From contig NZ_JAIVAF010000003.1 in NCBI RefSeq assembly GCF_020171805.1, forward strand, positions 434,001 through 498,000: a stretch of 64,000 nucleotides of DNA, written 5' to 3'. The notes under the pieces were generated by a model. It was given only the letters and a program-made list of their open reading frames with translations. It was not told where the DNA came from and ran no database searches. Positions 43,772 through 52,535 of the stretch are shown one piece after another (within the stretch, counting starts at the first letter, position 1; the number at the start of each line of letters is the position of its first letter). The position numbers and the translations under genes are program-made. This stretch comes from Guptibacillus algicola. GTDB lineage: Bacteria; Bacillota; Bacilli; Bacillales; Guptibacillaceae.

Positions 43772-44623
43772 ATGGGAATAGATTCACGCGTAACGCTCTT
43801 AAACGGAGTAAAGATTCCTGAAGTTTGTGTTGGCGTATTTAAGCTACAGGGAGAGGAAGCGGTTAACGCCGTGAACGAAGCACTTAAAATCGGGTATAGG
43901 GGCATCGATACCGCATCCTATTATGGAAACGAAGAAGCGGTCGGTCGAGCGATCAAGGAATCAAACCTACCACGAGAAGAGCTGTTTGTTACTTCAAAAG
44001 TCTGGAACGATGAGCAAGGGTATAATGAGACGCTACAAGCATTCGAACGCTCGCTCGAACGACTCGGTACGGATTATCTTGATCTGTATCTTATTCATTG
44101 GCCCGTTCCTGAGTTGTATCAAGAGACGTGGCAGGCGTTAGAAAAGCTGTATCACGAGGGGAAAGTGTGCGCGATCGGAGTAAGTAACTTTGAAAGGCAC
44201 CACCTTGAGGCCATTGCTAAGAGTTCGAGTGTAATGCCTGTACTCAATCAGATTGAATTCCACCCAGAACTAATACAAGAGGAACTCAGAGCCTATTGTC
44301 ACGCGAAGAACATTCAAATCGCTGCGTGGTCTCCTCTAAAAAGAGGAAAGGTGTTAACCAATCCAACGATTGAAGCAATAAGCGAACGTGTTGGGAAATC
44401 TCCTGCCCAAGTCGTTCTTAAATGGTGTCTTCAACATGATGTGATCGTGAACGTGAAGTCTTCCCATCCTAAGCGGATAAAAGAAAACGCTGATCTATTC
44501 GATTTTGATTTGACTCCAGAACAGATGGAGGAAATCGATAAGTGCAATCAAGATAGCAGACTCGCACACCATCCAGATCATCAACCTTTTTATGATGAAA
44601 CAGTGCCAGGAAGAAAGGGATAG
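43772..44623 (+). CDS. Aldo/keto reductase
   Basis: 283-aa NADPH-dependent reductase of the AKR5-type group (YvgN/YtbE-like). Catalytic tetrad is visible: Asp in GIDTASYYGNEEAVG, Tyr in the same motif, Lys in VTSKVW and His in LIHWPVP. Cofactor binding: GVSNFERHHL, AWSPLKRG and VNVKSSHPKRI, where the usual IPKS is VKSS. Such enzymes reduce methylglyoxal and other aldehydes, fitting the DJ-1-type gene upstream. Several ribosome-like GGAGG/GAGGG sites precede the ATG. Confidence 0.92.
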   Translation: MGIDSRVTLLNGVKIPEVCVGVFKLQGEEAVNAVNEALKIGYRGIDTASYYGNEEAVGRAIKESNLPREELFVTSKVWNDEQGYNETLQAFERSLERLGTDYLDLYLIHWPVPELYQETWQALEKLYHEGKVCAIGVSNFERHHLEAIAKSSSVMPVLNQIEFHPELIQEELRAYCHAKNIQIAAWSPLKRGKVLTNPTIEAISERVGKSPAQVVLKWCLQHDVIVNVKSSHPKRIKENADLFDFDLTPEQMEEIDKCNQDSRLAHHPDHQPFYDETVPGRKG

Positions 44624-44630
44624 ACAAAGA

Positions 44631-44658
44631 AAAGACGCTCTCTAGGCGTCTTTTTTTT
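44631..44658. terminator. Bidirectional terminator between AKR and cupin genes
   Basis: Stem AGACGC / GCGTCT with T-runs on both strands; the longer run is on the plus strand. Confidence 0.8.
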
Positions 44659-45172
44659 ACGTCCCTCGATTCACATTCGACCAAACTTCAATCAGCGGTC
44701 CATCGCCACCAAAGATCGGATCTGTTTCAGGAAATGGGACACGTTGGATCGTTTCCAGCGCGTCTCGTTCATTTGGATCGCCCGTTTTCATGTCGTGATC
44801 TCGTCCATTTGGATAAGCGCCGACGACCTGAAAATCAGATGATGCGTTCTCTCGCTTGTGTCCAACACCGGCTGGTATGACAACCGCGTCGCCTTTCTTC
44901 ACTGTTACCTTTTCTCCATCTTCACCACCAAACGTGATCGTTGCTTCTCCACTAACAACACCAAGGACTTCATGAGTGTTGCTGTGGTAATGATGGTAAT
45001 CAAAAACCCCGTTCTTCCAACTGTTCGTCCAGTTATTCTTTTTGAACTGATCCGCGCAATTGTCTACGAGATCTACTAAACTTCCACGATAAAGGATAAG
45101 AGGAAGATCAGGGTTGTTTGGAATACTTCCATTATCCTTAAGGTATAGCGTTTCTACATCCACTTTATTCAT
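44657..45172 (-). CDS. Cupin-domain protein, YjlB-like
   Basis: 171-aa single-domain cupin resembling B. subtilis YjlB. Metal-binding motif 1 is HYHSNTHEVLGVVSGE (two His and Glu), motif 2 is IPAGVGHKRE. Ribosome site AAGGAGGGA. Enzymatic role not known; a dioxygenase or isomerase is possible. Confidence 0.85.
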   Translation of the reverse strand: MNKVDVETLYLKDNGSIPNNPDLPLILYRGSLVDLVDNCADQFKKNNWTNSWKNGVFDYHHYHSNTHEVLGVVSGEATITFGGEDGEKVTVKKGDAVVIPAGVGHKRENASSDFQVVGAYPNGRDHDMKTGDPNERDALETIQRVPFPETDPIFGGDGPLIEVWSNVNRGT

Positions 45173-45325
45173 CCTATATCCCTCCTTATGGTCTAGTACA
45201 TATATTAAACGTTTTCACACAAGATAAAACATGTTTTGATTTGTTTATTTGCAAGGTAAAAGGGAAAAGGAGTATTGATTTCAATACTGATAGCCGCTTC
45301 CCCCTAAGAGCGCAAAACGTTCTAG

Positions 45326-45354
45326 TTGACTAACTTGTATATACAAGGTAAACT
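45326..45354 (+). promoter_or_regulatory. Sigma-A promoter of the tre operon
   Basis: TTGACT, exactly 17 bp, TAAACT. The spacer holds a TreR operator. Ends 71 bp before the first gene's start. Confidence 0.7.
45334..45347. promoter_or_regulatory. TreR operator 1
   Basis: Perfect palindrome CTTGTATATACAAG, the form bound by TreR in B. subtilis, placed between -35 and -10 so that bound repressor blocks RNA polymerase. Confidence 0.8.
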
Positions 45355-45368
45355 ACGAATTGTAATTA

Positions 45369-45384
45369 ACATGTATAGACAAGT
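45369..45384. promoter_or_regulatory. TreR operator 2
   Basis: ACATGTATAGACAAGT, an imperfect copy of operator 1. Centre-to-centre distance is about 36 bp. Confidence 0.7.
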
Positions 45385-45394
45385 TAAGACATAA

Positions 45395-45409
45395 ATGAAA
45401 GCGGTTGAA
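45395..45409 (+). promoter_or_regulatory. cre site of the tre operon
   Basis: ATGAAAGCGGTTGAA matches the cre consensus with one mismatch, downstream of the promoter, where CcpA would act as a roadblock. Confidence 0.65.
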
Positions 45410-45424
45410 AGGAGAATATATATT

Positions 45425-45925
45425 ATGTTAAAGAAACTATTCGGTAAAAAAGAAACACCTACAGAGGAGAAGATCTTCGCTCCATTAAACGGGAAGGTTG
45501 TTGAGCTTGAAACGGTACCCGATCCAACGTTTTCTCAAAAAATGATGGGTGATGGCGTAGCGATCGAACCAACAGATGGTGAAGTTGTTTCACCAGTAAA
45601 TGGAGAGATCATTCAATTCTTCCACACGAAGCATGCTGTAGGAATTAAATCTGAATCAGGACTTGAACTTCTAATTCATGTAGGACTAGAAACTGTTGGC
45701 ATGGGTGGAGAAGGCTTCGAAGGACATGTGAAAGAAGGCGACAAAGTAAAAGTTGGCGATCCACTTATTTCCGTTGACCTTGATCTTGTAAAAGAAAAAG
45801 CTTCGAGCACAATCACACCTGTCATCATCACGAATCCTGATGTATTGGAAAACGTAGAGAAGAAATACACAGATGATGCATCTCGCGCTGAAGCTGAAAT
45901 TATGTATACAAAAGTGAAGAAGTAA
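45425..45925 (+). CDS. PTS glucose-type EIIA component of the trehalose operon
   Basis: 166-aa EIIA-Glc-family phosphocarrier. The start at 45425 follows GAAAGGAG. Active-site histidines H70 (FHTKHAVGI) and H85 (LLIHVGLETV). PFAM landmarks IFAPLNGKVVELETVPDPTFSQ and GDGVAIEP are present. TreP below lacks a IIA domain, so this protein likely phosphorylates it, and perhaps other IIBC transporters too. First gene after the TreR-controlled promoter. Confidence 0.93.
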   Translation: MLKKLFGKKETPTEEKIFAPLNGKVVELETVPDPTFSQKMMGDGVAIEPTDGEVVSPVNGEIIQFFHTKHAVGIKSESGLELLIHVGLETVGMGGEGFEGHVKEGDKVKVGDPLISVDLDLVKEKASSTITPVIITNPDVLENVEKKYTDDASRAEAEIMYTKVKK

Positions 45926-45938
45926 TGAATCGATAACG

Positions 45939-45970
45939 AGCAGGTCGTTCGTAGGCGACCTGCTTCTTTT
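45939..45970 (+). terminator. Hairpin between EIIA gene and treP
   Basis: Stem AGCAGGTCG / CGACCTGCT followed by TCTTTT. Possibly a partial terminator that makes EIIA more abundant than TreP. Confidence 0.6.
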
Positions 45971-45987
45971 GAATAGGGGGAAGAAGC

Positions 45988-47391
45988 ATGGCTATAGACA
46001 GGAAGTCTGTCGAGCAGATCGTGGAAGCGATTGGCGGTAAGGAAAACGTTTCAACCGCAACGCACTGTGTGACGCGACTACGACTCGTTTTACATGACGA
46101 AAGTAAAGTGGACCAAGAAGCGCTAGAACAAAATGATCTTGTTAAAGGTTCGTTCTCTGCGAATGGTCAGTTCCAAGTTGTTATCGGACAAGGTACAGTT
46201 GATAAAGTGTATAAAATCTTCGCTGAATTGACTGAAATTGAGAGCGCATCCAAACAGGATGTTAAGAACGCTGCCGCCGAGAAGCAAAACATGTTGCAGC
46301 GTGCAGTGAAGACGCTAGCTGATATTTTCATACCTATTTTACCTGCGATCGTAACAGCAGGTTTGTTGCTTGGTATCAATAACATTCTAACTGCTCCAGA
46401 TATCTTCTTTAGTGACCCACTCGTAGAGGTTTATCCTCAGTGGGCAGATCTTGCGAGCATCATCAACTTAATCGCGAATACCGCCTTTGTCTTTTTACCT
46501 GGACTGATCGGTTGGTCAGCAGCGAAACAGTTTGGCGGAAGTCCGTTACTAGGTATTGTCCTCGGTCTTATCTTAGTCCATCCGGATCTTCTTAACGCAT
46601 GGACATATGGTCAAGCAGATGAAATTCCAACATGGAACTTGTTTGGTCTTGAGATTGAAAAAATCGGATATCAAGGACAGGTCTTGCCAGTTCTTGTATC
46701 CGCGTATATATTAGCGAAAATCGAAACATTCTTAAATAAACGCGTGCATGATTCGATACAAATGCTTGTTGTTGCACCAGTGGCCCTACTTGTAACAGGC
46801 TTTTTAGCTTTCACATTCATCGGCCCCGTTACGTTTTGGATTGCAAACCTATTGACAGATGGATTTATTGGTTTGTTTGATGCAGTTCCAGCGATCGGTG
46901 GACTTGTATACGGCGCACTTTATGCGCCACTCGTTATTACGGGTATGCACCATACCTTCTTAGCAGTCGATCTTCAATTGATCGGAAGCACTGGAAGCAC
47001 GTTCTTATGGCCGATGCTAGCCCTTTCAAATATCGCACAAGGTGCAGCAGCACTTGCGATGATGAAGGTGACGAAGCAAGAGAAAACGAAAGGTCTTGCA
47101 GGAACGTCAGCAGTATCTGCTTTCCTTGGTGTAACGGAGCCTGCATTGTTTGGTGTAAACCTTCGTTATCGTTTCCCATTCTTCGCTGCAATCATCGGTT
47201 CTGCGATCGCTGGCCTTGTCATCACCGTTCTCGGTGTTGAAGCACAATCGATCGGTGTTGGAGGCGTACCTGGATTCTTATCGATCTTCAAAGAATATTG
47301 GGGAGCTTTCTTCCTTGGAATGGCTATTGTTTTAGTAGTGCCTTTCCTTCTTACACTTGTGTACGGGAAGGTAAGAAAAGTAGAAAATTAA
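45988..47391 (+). CDS. treP: Trehalose PTS transporter EIIBC
   Basis: 467-aa trehalose permease and kinase. N-terminal IIB domain with phosphocysteine C27 in TATHCVTRLRL; C-terminal IIC domain with about ten helices and the GMHHTFLAVDLQL and GVTEPALFGVNLRY segments of the glucoside/sucrose IIC family. It imports trehalose as trehalose-6-phosphate. Assignment to trehalose rests on its neighbours, TreC and TreR. Ribosome site GGGGGAAGAAG. Confidence 0.94.
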   Translation: MAIDRKSVEQIVEAIGGKENVSTATHCVTRLRLVLHDESKVDQEALEQNDLVKGSFSANGQFQVVIGQGTVDKVYKIFAELTEIESASKQDVKNAAAEKQNMLQRAVKTLADIFIPILPAIVTAGLLLGINNILTAPDIFFSDPLVEVYPQWADLASIINLIANTAFVFLPGLIGWSAAKQFGGSPLLGIVLGLILVHPDLLNAWTYGQADEIPTWNLFGLEIEKIGYQGQVLPVLVSAYILAKIETFLNKRVHDSIQMLVVAPVALLVTGFLAFTFIGPVTFWIANLLTDGFIGLFDAVPAIGGLVYGALYAPLVITGMHHTFLAVDLQLIGSTGSTFLWPMLALSNIAQGAAALAMMKVTKQEKTKGLAGTSAVSAFLGVTEPALFGVNLRYRFPFFAAIIGSAIAGLVITVLGVEAQSIGVGGVPGFLSIFKEYWGAFFLGMAIVLVVPFLLTLVYGKVRKVEN

Positions 47392-47400
47392 TAGGAACGT

Positions 47401-47457
47401 ACGATATCACCTGGAATGTCTACCGGTTCATCTGACAACTCCGGTGATATCGTTTTT
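47401..47457 (+). terminator. Long hairpin between treP and treC
   Basis: ACGATATCACCTGG pairs with CCGGTGATATCGT across a 29-nt loop and is followed by TTTTT. Possible attenuator or partial terminator inside the operon. Confidence 0.6.
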
Positions 47458-47498
47458 TGCTATCAGTAGATTGAAAAAGAGTTAAGGAGTTGAATAGC

Positions 47499-49184
47499 GT
47501 GCAACCATGGTGGAAAAAATCAGTTGTGTATCAGATCTATCCAAAAAGTTTTAACGATACAACAGGAAATGGTACAGGCGATATTAACGGGATAATCGAG
47601 AAGTTGGACTACTTAAAGAAGCTTGGTATCGATGTGGTGTGGTTAACGCCGATTTACGATTCACCGCAAAATGATAATGGCTATGATATTAGTGATTATT
47701 TCAGCATTTATGAAGAGTATGGCACGATGGAGGATTTCGATCGTTTGCTTGAAGAAGCGCATGCTCGTGATATCAAGATCATTATGGATATCGTCGTTAA
47801 CCACACCTCAACGGAGCATCAGTGGTTCATCGAATCACGAAAATCAAAAGATAATCCATACCGCGATTATTACATTTGGAAAGATCCAGTAGATGGTGCA
47901 GAACCAACAAACTGGCAGTCTAAGTTCGGTGGGTCCGCATGGCAGTTTGACCGTGAAACGGGTCAATACTACCTTCATTTATTCGACGTGACACAAGCTG
48001 ATTTGAATTGGGAGAACGAGAAAGTACGCGATGATGTCTATGACATGATGACATTCTGGTTTGAAAAAGGTGTCGATGGATTCCGTCTCGATGTCATCAA
48101 CCTCATCTCGAAAGATCAGAGCTTCCCGAACGACGATGGGTCGGTTGCGCCTGGAGATGGACGTAAGTTTTATACAGATGGACCTCGTGCTCATGAGTTC
48201 ATGAACGAGATGAATCGTGAAGTGTTTATGAAGTATAATCCGATGACGGTAGGGGAGATGTCATCAACAACGATTGATGATTGCATTAAGTATTCAAATC
48301 CTGAGCGTAATGAGCTCAGCATGACGTTTAACTTTCACCACTTGAAAGTAGACTACCCGAACGGTGAAAAGTGGACGGTCGCTGATTTCGACTTTCTTAA
48401 GCTGAAAGACATCCTTTCAACATGGCAGAAGGAAATGCATGAAGGTGGAGGGTGGAACGCACTATTCTGGTGTAACCACGATCAACCTCGAATCGTATCT
48501 CGCTATGGGAACGATGGTGATTACAGAAGAGAGTCAGCGAAGATGTTAGCGACAACGATGCATATGATGCAGGGAACACCGTACATTTACCAAGGGGAAG
48601 AAATCGGGATGACGAATCCAAAGTTCGACGATATTTCTTCGTACCGTGATGTTGAGTCGCTAAATATCTATTCGATCTTAAAAGAAAAAGGGCATAGTGA
48701 AGAAGAGATTCTTGAAATCTTACGCCATAAATCGAGAGACAATTCCAGAACGCCTGTACAGTGGGATTCGGATGCAGAAGCTGGGTTCACAACGGGTGAA
48801 CCATGGATTCCAGTAGCCAAGAACTACGAGGAGATCAATGTAGAAGATACGCTTCAAGAGAAGGATTCTGTGTTCGAACATTATCAAAAGCTCATCGATC
48901 TTAGGAAGAACCTTGATATCGTAACAGAAGGAAGCTATGAGCTCTTATTAGCTGAAGATCCTTCTATCTTTGCTTATGTACGAGAAGTTGAGGGAGAAAA
49001 GTTACTCGTGATCAACAACTTTTACGAACGTGAAACAGAATTTCGCCTTCCTTCACACGTCTCAATAGCTGGGTTCAGACAAGAACTACTTCTTTCTAAT
49101 TACCCAGAGACTCCTCACAATGAAATCGATGGAATGAAGCTGAAGCCATTCGAATCTGTAGTCTATCATTTTAAGCAATCTTAA
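47499..49184 (+). CDS. treC: Trehalose-6-phosphate hydrolase
   Basis: 561-aa GH13 enzyme (called TreA in B. subtilis) that splits trehalose-6-phosphate into glucose and glucose-6-phosphate. GTG start at 47499 is 9 nt after AAGGAG; a TTG at 47490 touches the ribosome site. Catalytic residues: D198 in GFRLDVIN, E253 in VGEMSS and D328 in CNHDQP. The QPWWKKSVVYQIYPKSF opening is typical. It lies between treP and treR, which supports the phosphosugar substrate over the neutral one proposed for the GH13 enzyme at 22.3 kb. Confidence 0.95.
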   Translation: MQPWWKKSVVYQIYPKSFNDTTGNGTGDINGIIEKLDYLKKLGIDVVWLTPIYDSPQNDNGYDISDYFSIYEEYGTMEDFDRLLEEAHARDIKIIMDIVVNHTSTEHQWFIESRKSKDNPYRDYYIWKDPVDGAEPTNWQSKFGGSAWQFDRETGQYYLHLFDVTQADLNWENEKVRDDVYDMMTFWFEKGVDGFRLDVINLISKDQSFPNDDGSVAPGDGRKFYTDGPRAHEFMNEMNREVFMKYNPMTVGEMSSTTIDDCIKYSNPERNELSMTFNFHHLKVDYPNGEKWTVADFDFLKLKDILSTWQKEMHEGGGWNALFWCNHDQPRIVSRYGNDGDYRRESAKMLATTMHMMQGTPYIYQGEEIGMTNPKFDDISSYRDVESLNIYSILKEKGHSEEEILEILRHKSRDNSRTPVQWDSDAEAGFTTGEPWIPVAKNYEEINVEDTLQEKDSVFEHYQKLIDLRKNLDIVTEGSYELLLAEDPSIFAYVREVEGEKLLVINNFYERETEFRLPSHVSIAGFRQELLLSNYPETPHNEIDGMKLKPFESVVYHFKQS

Positions 49185-49199
49185 TAAGGTGATGGTGAC

Positions 49200-49916
49200 A
49201 TGAGACAAACGAAATACGCACAGATTTACCAAGAGCTATCCGAAAAAATTCAAGACGGTACGTATAAACCAAACAGCAAACTACCATCTGAGAATGAACT
49301 CTCAGAAACGTATGGCACATCGCGCGAAACGATACGAAAGGCACTGAACCTTCTGTCTCAAAATGGGTTGATTCAAAAGATAAAAGCAAGAGGATCTGTT
49401 GTAATCGACGTGAACAGGTATGAGTTTCCCGTCTCAGGACTAGTGAGCTTCAAAGAAGTATCGCAGCAAATGAGCAAAACAGCTCGCACGATCGTTCACT
49501 ATCTTGAGAAAGAAAAGCCTACTGATTGGGTACGAGAACAGCTTGGTCTTGGTGCAGATGATAAGGTTTGGCACGTTGTCAGAGCGAGAGAAATCGATGG
49601 AGAGCGGATTATTTTAGATCGTGACTATTTTCCTGTTCAATACGTGCCGGAGTTAACAAAAGAGACGTGTGAGAACTCGATTTACGATTATTTGGAGAAT
49701 GATCTTGGACTCTCGATCAGCTATGCCAAAAAAGAAATCGTGGTCGAGGAGGCCCATGAAGATGACAGTCGTTTTCTGGATTTGAAGGATTATGACCACG
49801 TCGTCGTCGTGCGGAACTATGTCTACTTGAGTGATACATCACTTATTGAATATACGGAATCACGACATCGCTTAGATAAATTTCGATTCGTCGATTTTGC
49901 AAGAAGAGAGAAGTAA
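49200..49916 (+). CDS. treR: Trehalose operon repressor, GntR family
   Basis: 238-aa repressor: N-terminal GntR winged helix (YQELSEKIQDGTYKPNSKLPSENEL... region, RETIRKAL recognition part) and C-terminal UTRA ligand domain that senses trehalose-6-phosphate. It is the last gene of the operon, 15 bp after treC, and should bind the two palindromes at 45334-45384. Ribosome site AAGGTGATG. Confidence 0.95.
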   Translation: MRQTKYAQIYQELSEKIQDGTYKPNSKLPSENELSETYGTSRETIRKALNLLSQNGLIQKIKARGSVVIDVNRYEFPVSGLVSFKEVSQQMSKTARTIVHYLEKEKPTDWVREQLGLGADDKVWHVVRAREIDGERIILDRDYFPVQYVPELTKETCENSIYDYLENDLGLSISYAKKEIVVEEAHEDDSRFLDLKDYDHVVVVRNYVYLSDTSLIEYTESRHRLDKFRFVDFARREK

Positions 49917-49924
49917 TATTCTCT

Positions 49925-49956
49925 GCAGCATACTTATCGTATGCTGCTTTTTTTTA
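49925..49956 (+). terminator. Terminator of the tre operon
   Basis: Perfect stem GCAGCATAC / GTATGCTGC, 5-nt loop, T-run. Confidence 0.94.
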
Positions 49957-50019
49957 TAGGAAAAAAGGTTTTTCCTTACGTGAAGTAGAAATTGTAGGGT
50001 GCGAAAGGAGAGGGAGAAC

Positions 50020-50511
50020 ATGACAAAGTCAACTACAGAACAAGTGAAGCTAGTCCGTACTCAAGGATTTCATCTTGAGGCGCTCAGAGGATTCACCCTT
50101 TCTGACACCCAATTGAAGTATACCTCTCTACCTATGCCAGCATTTGAGCTGTCCATGAAGGATCCAGAACGGCATCCGGTCGTTGTTTTATCAGAAGAGA
50201 AGGTTGTTGGTTTTTTCGTTTTACATAGCGGAAAGGGTGCGGAGGAGTACACATCAAACAAGAACGCTATGCTGTTAAGAGCGTTCAGTATCGATCAGAA
50301 AGAGCAAGGGAATGGATATGGCAAAGAAGCCATGTCACTTGTGAAAGAGTATGTGAAAACCAATTTTCCAGACATCGATGAAGTGGTTCTAGGCGTTAAT
50401 GAAGAAAATGTTGCGGCGCGTAAGATCTACCTCGAACATGGTTATGTCGACCTTGATAAAAAGAAAGAAGGTAGATCTGGAACGATGTCTATTCTCCATT
50501 TATTTGTATAA
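50020..50511 (+). CDS. GNAT family N-acetyltransferase
   Basis: 163-aa acetyltransferase. The ATG at 50020 follows GAAAGGAGAGGG. Acetyl-CoA loop QKEQGNGYGKEAM at about 98-110; VNEENVAARKIYLEHGYVD is the usual C-terminal motif. Substrate unknown. The first 25 residues are a variable leader. Confidence 0.87.
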   Translation: MTKSTTEQVKLVRTQGFHLEALRGFTLSDTQLKYTSLPMPAFELSMKDPERHPVVVLSEEKVVGFFVLHSGKGAEEYTSNKNAMLLRAFSIDQKEQGNGYGKEAMSLVKEYVKTNFPDIDEVVLGVNEENVAARKIYLEHGYVDLDKKKEGRSGTMSILHLFV

Positions 50512-50512
50512 A

Positions 50513-50540
50513 ACAAACCCAACCATCTGGTTGGGTTTGT
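50513..50540. terminator. Bidirectional terminator between GNAT and sinI-like genes
   Basis: Perfect stem ACAAACCCAACC / GGTTGGGTTTGT with a 4-nt loop; T-rich on the minus strand (GTTTTAT). Confidence 0.85.
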
Positions 50541-50544
50541 GCTT

Positions 50545-50676
50545 CTATGAGGACTTCTTTTGAGTTTGTTCCATTTCTGTTAAATAAGCTGCAAATTCTT
50601 CCTTCGTTGTGCCGGAATTCATTGCTTCCTGCACAAGAGGCATCCAGTCTTCTGGTAAGTTATGATCTTTCTTCAC
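50545..50676 (-). CDS. SinI-like antirepressor peptide
   Basis: 43 aa from GTG 50676, 7 nt after GGGGGT; a longer in-frame ATG at 50727 has no ribosome site. LPEDWMPLVQEAMNSGTT then KEEFAAYL is the SinI dimerisation motif (W, acidic helix, Gly turn, second helix), the part of SinI that binds and disarms the biofilm repressor SinR. No sinR is adjacent, so its partner must be elsewhere. Confidence 0.8.
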   Translation of the reverse strand: MKKDHNLPEDWMPLVQEAMNSGTTKEEFAAYLTEMEQTQKKSS

Positions 50677-50807
50677 AAATCTAACCCCCTGTTTAGTAGA
50701 TCTGTTCTCTTTATCGAATATAATCATAGTTTATCGATAGCTTGAACGTAAATCAATAAAAATTTAAGGAAAATGTAGAAAATTAGCACAAATTAATAGA
50801 AAGTGAG

Positions 50808-51419
50808 ATGAGAATAGTGGACCTGTCAACTATTTTATCTAAGGTTCAAAAAGAGAAACGTATTGTAATTGGAATCGATGGATTGAGTCGGTCTGGAAAA
50901 ACCACTCTTGTTAAAAAAATGCGTCAAGGGGCTCCTTGTAGTGACCGAGAGATCGTTGTCATTCATCTCGATGACTATATCGAAGTAAGAAAGGCTCGCT
51001 ACAATACCGGGCATGAGGAATGGGTTGAGTACTATCGTTATCAGTGGGACGTTCCCTATTTACGAGATCAGCTGTTTAAAAAGGTGAAAGTCGCTTCCGA
51101 ACTGAAACTTAAGCGATATGACGAACAAAGTGATTCTCATTTTCTAGAAGAATGTCCATTACCTGATGCTGCGATCATTTTAATAGAAGGTGTTTTCTTA
51201 CAGCGGATTGAGTGGCGCGATTATTTCGATTATATGATCTATCTTGAATGCCCAAGAGGGACGAGGTTCTTAAGAGAAAGCGAGGAAACACAGAAGAAGC
51301 TTGCCAAGTTTAATGAGCGATACTGGAAAGCAGAAGACTATTACTTGGAGCAAGTAGCCCCTAAAGAGAATGCTGACCTCGTTCTAAACAGTCCATATAA
51401 TGGAACAAGCCCCTCCTAA
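50808..51419 (+). CDS. P-loop kinase, uridine kinase-like
   Basis: 203-aa nucleoside/nucleotide kinase-fold protein. Walker A is GIDGLSRSGKTTL (about 22-34). HLDDYIEVR and IILIEGVFLQR match the metal-binding and Walker-B-like parts of the uridine kinase/panthothenate-kinase-like superfamily. The LID-like segment ESEETQKKLAKFNERYW has charged residues. Substrate not decided. Terminator overlaps its stop. Confidence 0.8.
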   Translation: MRIVDLSTILSKVQKEKRIVIGIDGLSRSGKTTLVKKMRQGAPCSDREIVVIHLDDYIEVRKARYNTGHEEWVEYYRYQWDVPYLRDQLFKKVKVASELKLKRYDEQSDSHFLEECPLPDAAIILIEGVFLQRIEWRDYFDYMIYLECPRGTRFLRESEETQKKLAKFNERYWKAEDYYLEQVAPKENADLVLNSPYNGTSPS

Positions 51420-51434
51420 GTAGAGGGGCTCTTT
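51408..51434 (+). terminator. Terminator after kinase gene
   Basis: Stem AGCCCCTC / GAGGGGCT, 7-nt loop, then CTTTC. It overlaps the stop codon. Confidence 0.75.
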
Positions 51435-51680
51435 CAAGGGACTTGCTTGTGGTACGGCCGGCCATCTGACAGCATCTTCATTGTAATGAAAGATAATGAC
51501 CGACTGTATAAAAAAGTGTTGTCATAAATCAGGATTACAATACATAAAAAAAGCAAAATAATTTCTCTATTTTTCGTCTAACCAACTGGTGCCTATATTT
51601 CAATAATGTAAAAACATTGATGAAAATCAGTGTTTAAAACCACTTTCGATTCGATGTATGATAGAAGAGAGGGGAGAGAT

Positions 51681-51875
51681 ATGATGCAGCTCGCAACTAT
51701 TTTAATCGTAATATTTATTGTACTTATTTTAATCGGTACCCTTATGGTAGCAGGAAAGAGTGATTCTGCTTATGACAAGAAAGCAAAAAATACGACGATA
51801 ACGATTTCTTTAATTTACCTGGTTGTTAGTATTTTAGCTGTAGCGGGTATAGCGATATATGTTTACGTGACTTAG
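51681..51875 (+). CDS. Small two-helix membrane protein
   Basis: 64 aa. The ATG at 51681 follows GAGAGGGGAGAG. Two transmembrane helices (about 3-24 and 38-62) joined by a charged loop KSDSAYDKKAKN. Small conserved proteins of this form are common in bacilli; I cannot name a function. Confidence 0.75.
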   Translation: MMQLATILIVIFIVLILIGTLMVAGKSDSAYDKKAKNTTITISLIYLVVSILAVAGIAIYVYVT

Positions 51876-51896
51876 GGGCGGCAAAAGCTGCTCTCT

Positions 51897-52535
51897 TTAT
51901 TTTGAAGCGACGAAGAGCATCTCAGCAGCTAAGTATCCGAAACGAAGTCCGAAGAAGAGCAATACGAGACTTGCTACAACGCTGATCCCTTTTAGCATTC
52001 TTGGTTTCATTAGCGTTTTGCCAAAGTGAACGGTCAACGACATATTCAAGTTCCAAAGCCCGATCCCAACAAACACGAGCGTAGACAATAAGAAGGCTTC
52101 CCATTTGTCAGGGCGCTGTAAGGACTGACTTAACACAGATCCATAAATACCGAGCCAAAACAAAAGGTTCATCGGGTTGAATGCTGCAATCATGAAGCCT
52201 GTTGCATAGGAATGAAAGAGTCCGGACTTATCTTTGTCATTCGCCTCGTCTATACTGACTGAGGAGAGGCACCCTTGAATACCTGACAAAGTGAGAATTA
52301 CACATCCAAGAACTAATAAAGAAAGTTGTACATACGATATTTTCACGAAAGCAGCGATTCCGAAATACATGAGACACATTAAGATGAGGTCCGCACTCAT
52401 CCCACCCCCACCAACGAGGAGGGAAGACCAGAACCCTTTATGAATTCCTTGTTTCATGATTTCGACATTGATAGGACCGACTGGTGCTGCAATCGATAAA
52501 CCAAGAATGATATGACCTATCACAGTTTCTAGCAT
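51897..52535 (-). CDS. LysE-family amino acid exporter
   Basis: 212-aa membrane protein with about six helices, LysE/RhtB family. The opening LGLSIAAPVGPINVEIMKQG and the GFWSSLLVGGGG loop are typical; FNPMNLLFWLGIYGSV forms the conserved fourth region. Start set at ATG 52535 (10 nt from GGAG); TTG at 52538 or ATG at 52544 are alternatives. Probably exports an amino acid or derivative. Confidence 0.88.
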   Translation of the reverse strand: MLETVIGHIILGLSIAAPVGPINVEIMKQGIHKGFWSSLLVGGGGMSADLILMCLMYFGIAAFVKISYVQLSLLVLGCVILTLSGIQGCLSSVSIDEANDKDKSGLFHSYATGFMIAAFNPMNLLFWLGIYGSVLSQSLQRPDKWEAFLLSTLVFVGIGLWNLNMSLTVHFGKTLMKPRMLKGISVVASLVLLFFGLRFGYLAAEMLFVASK

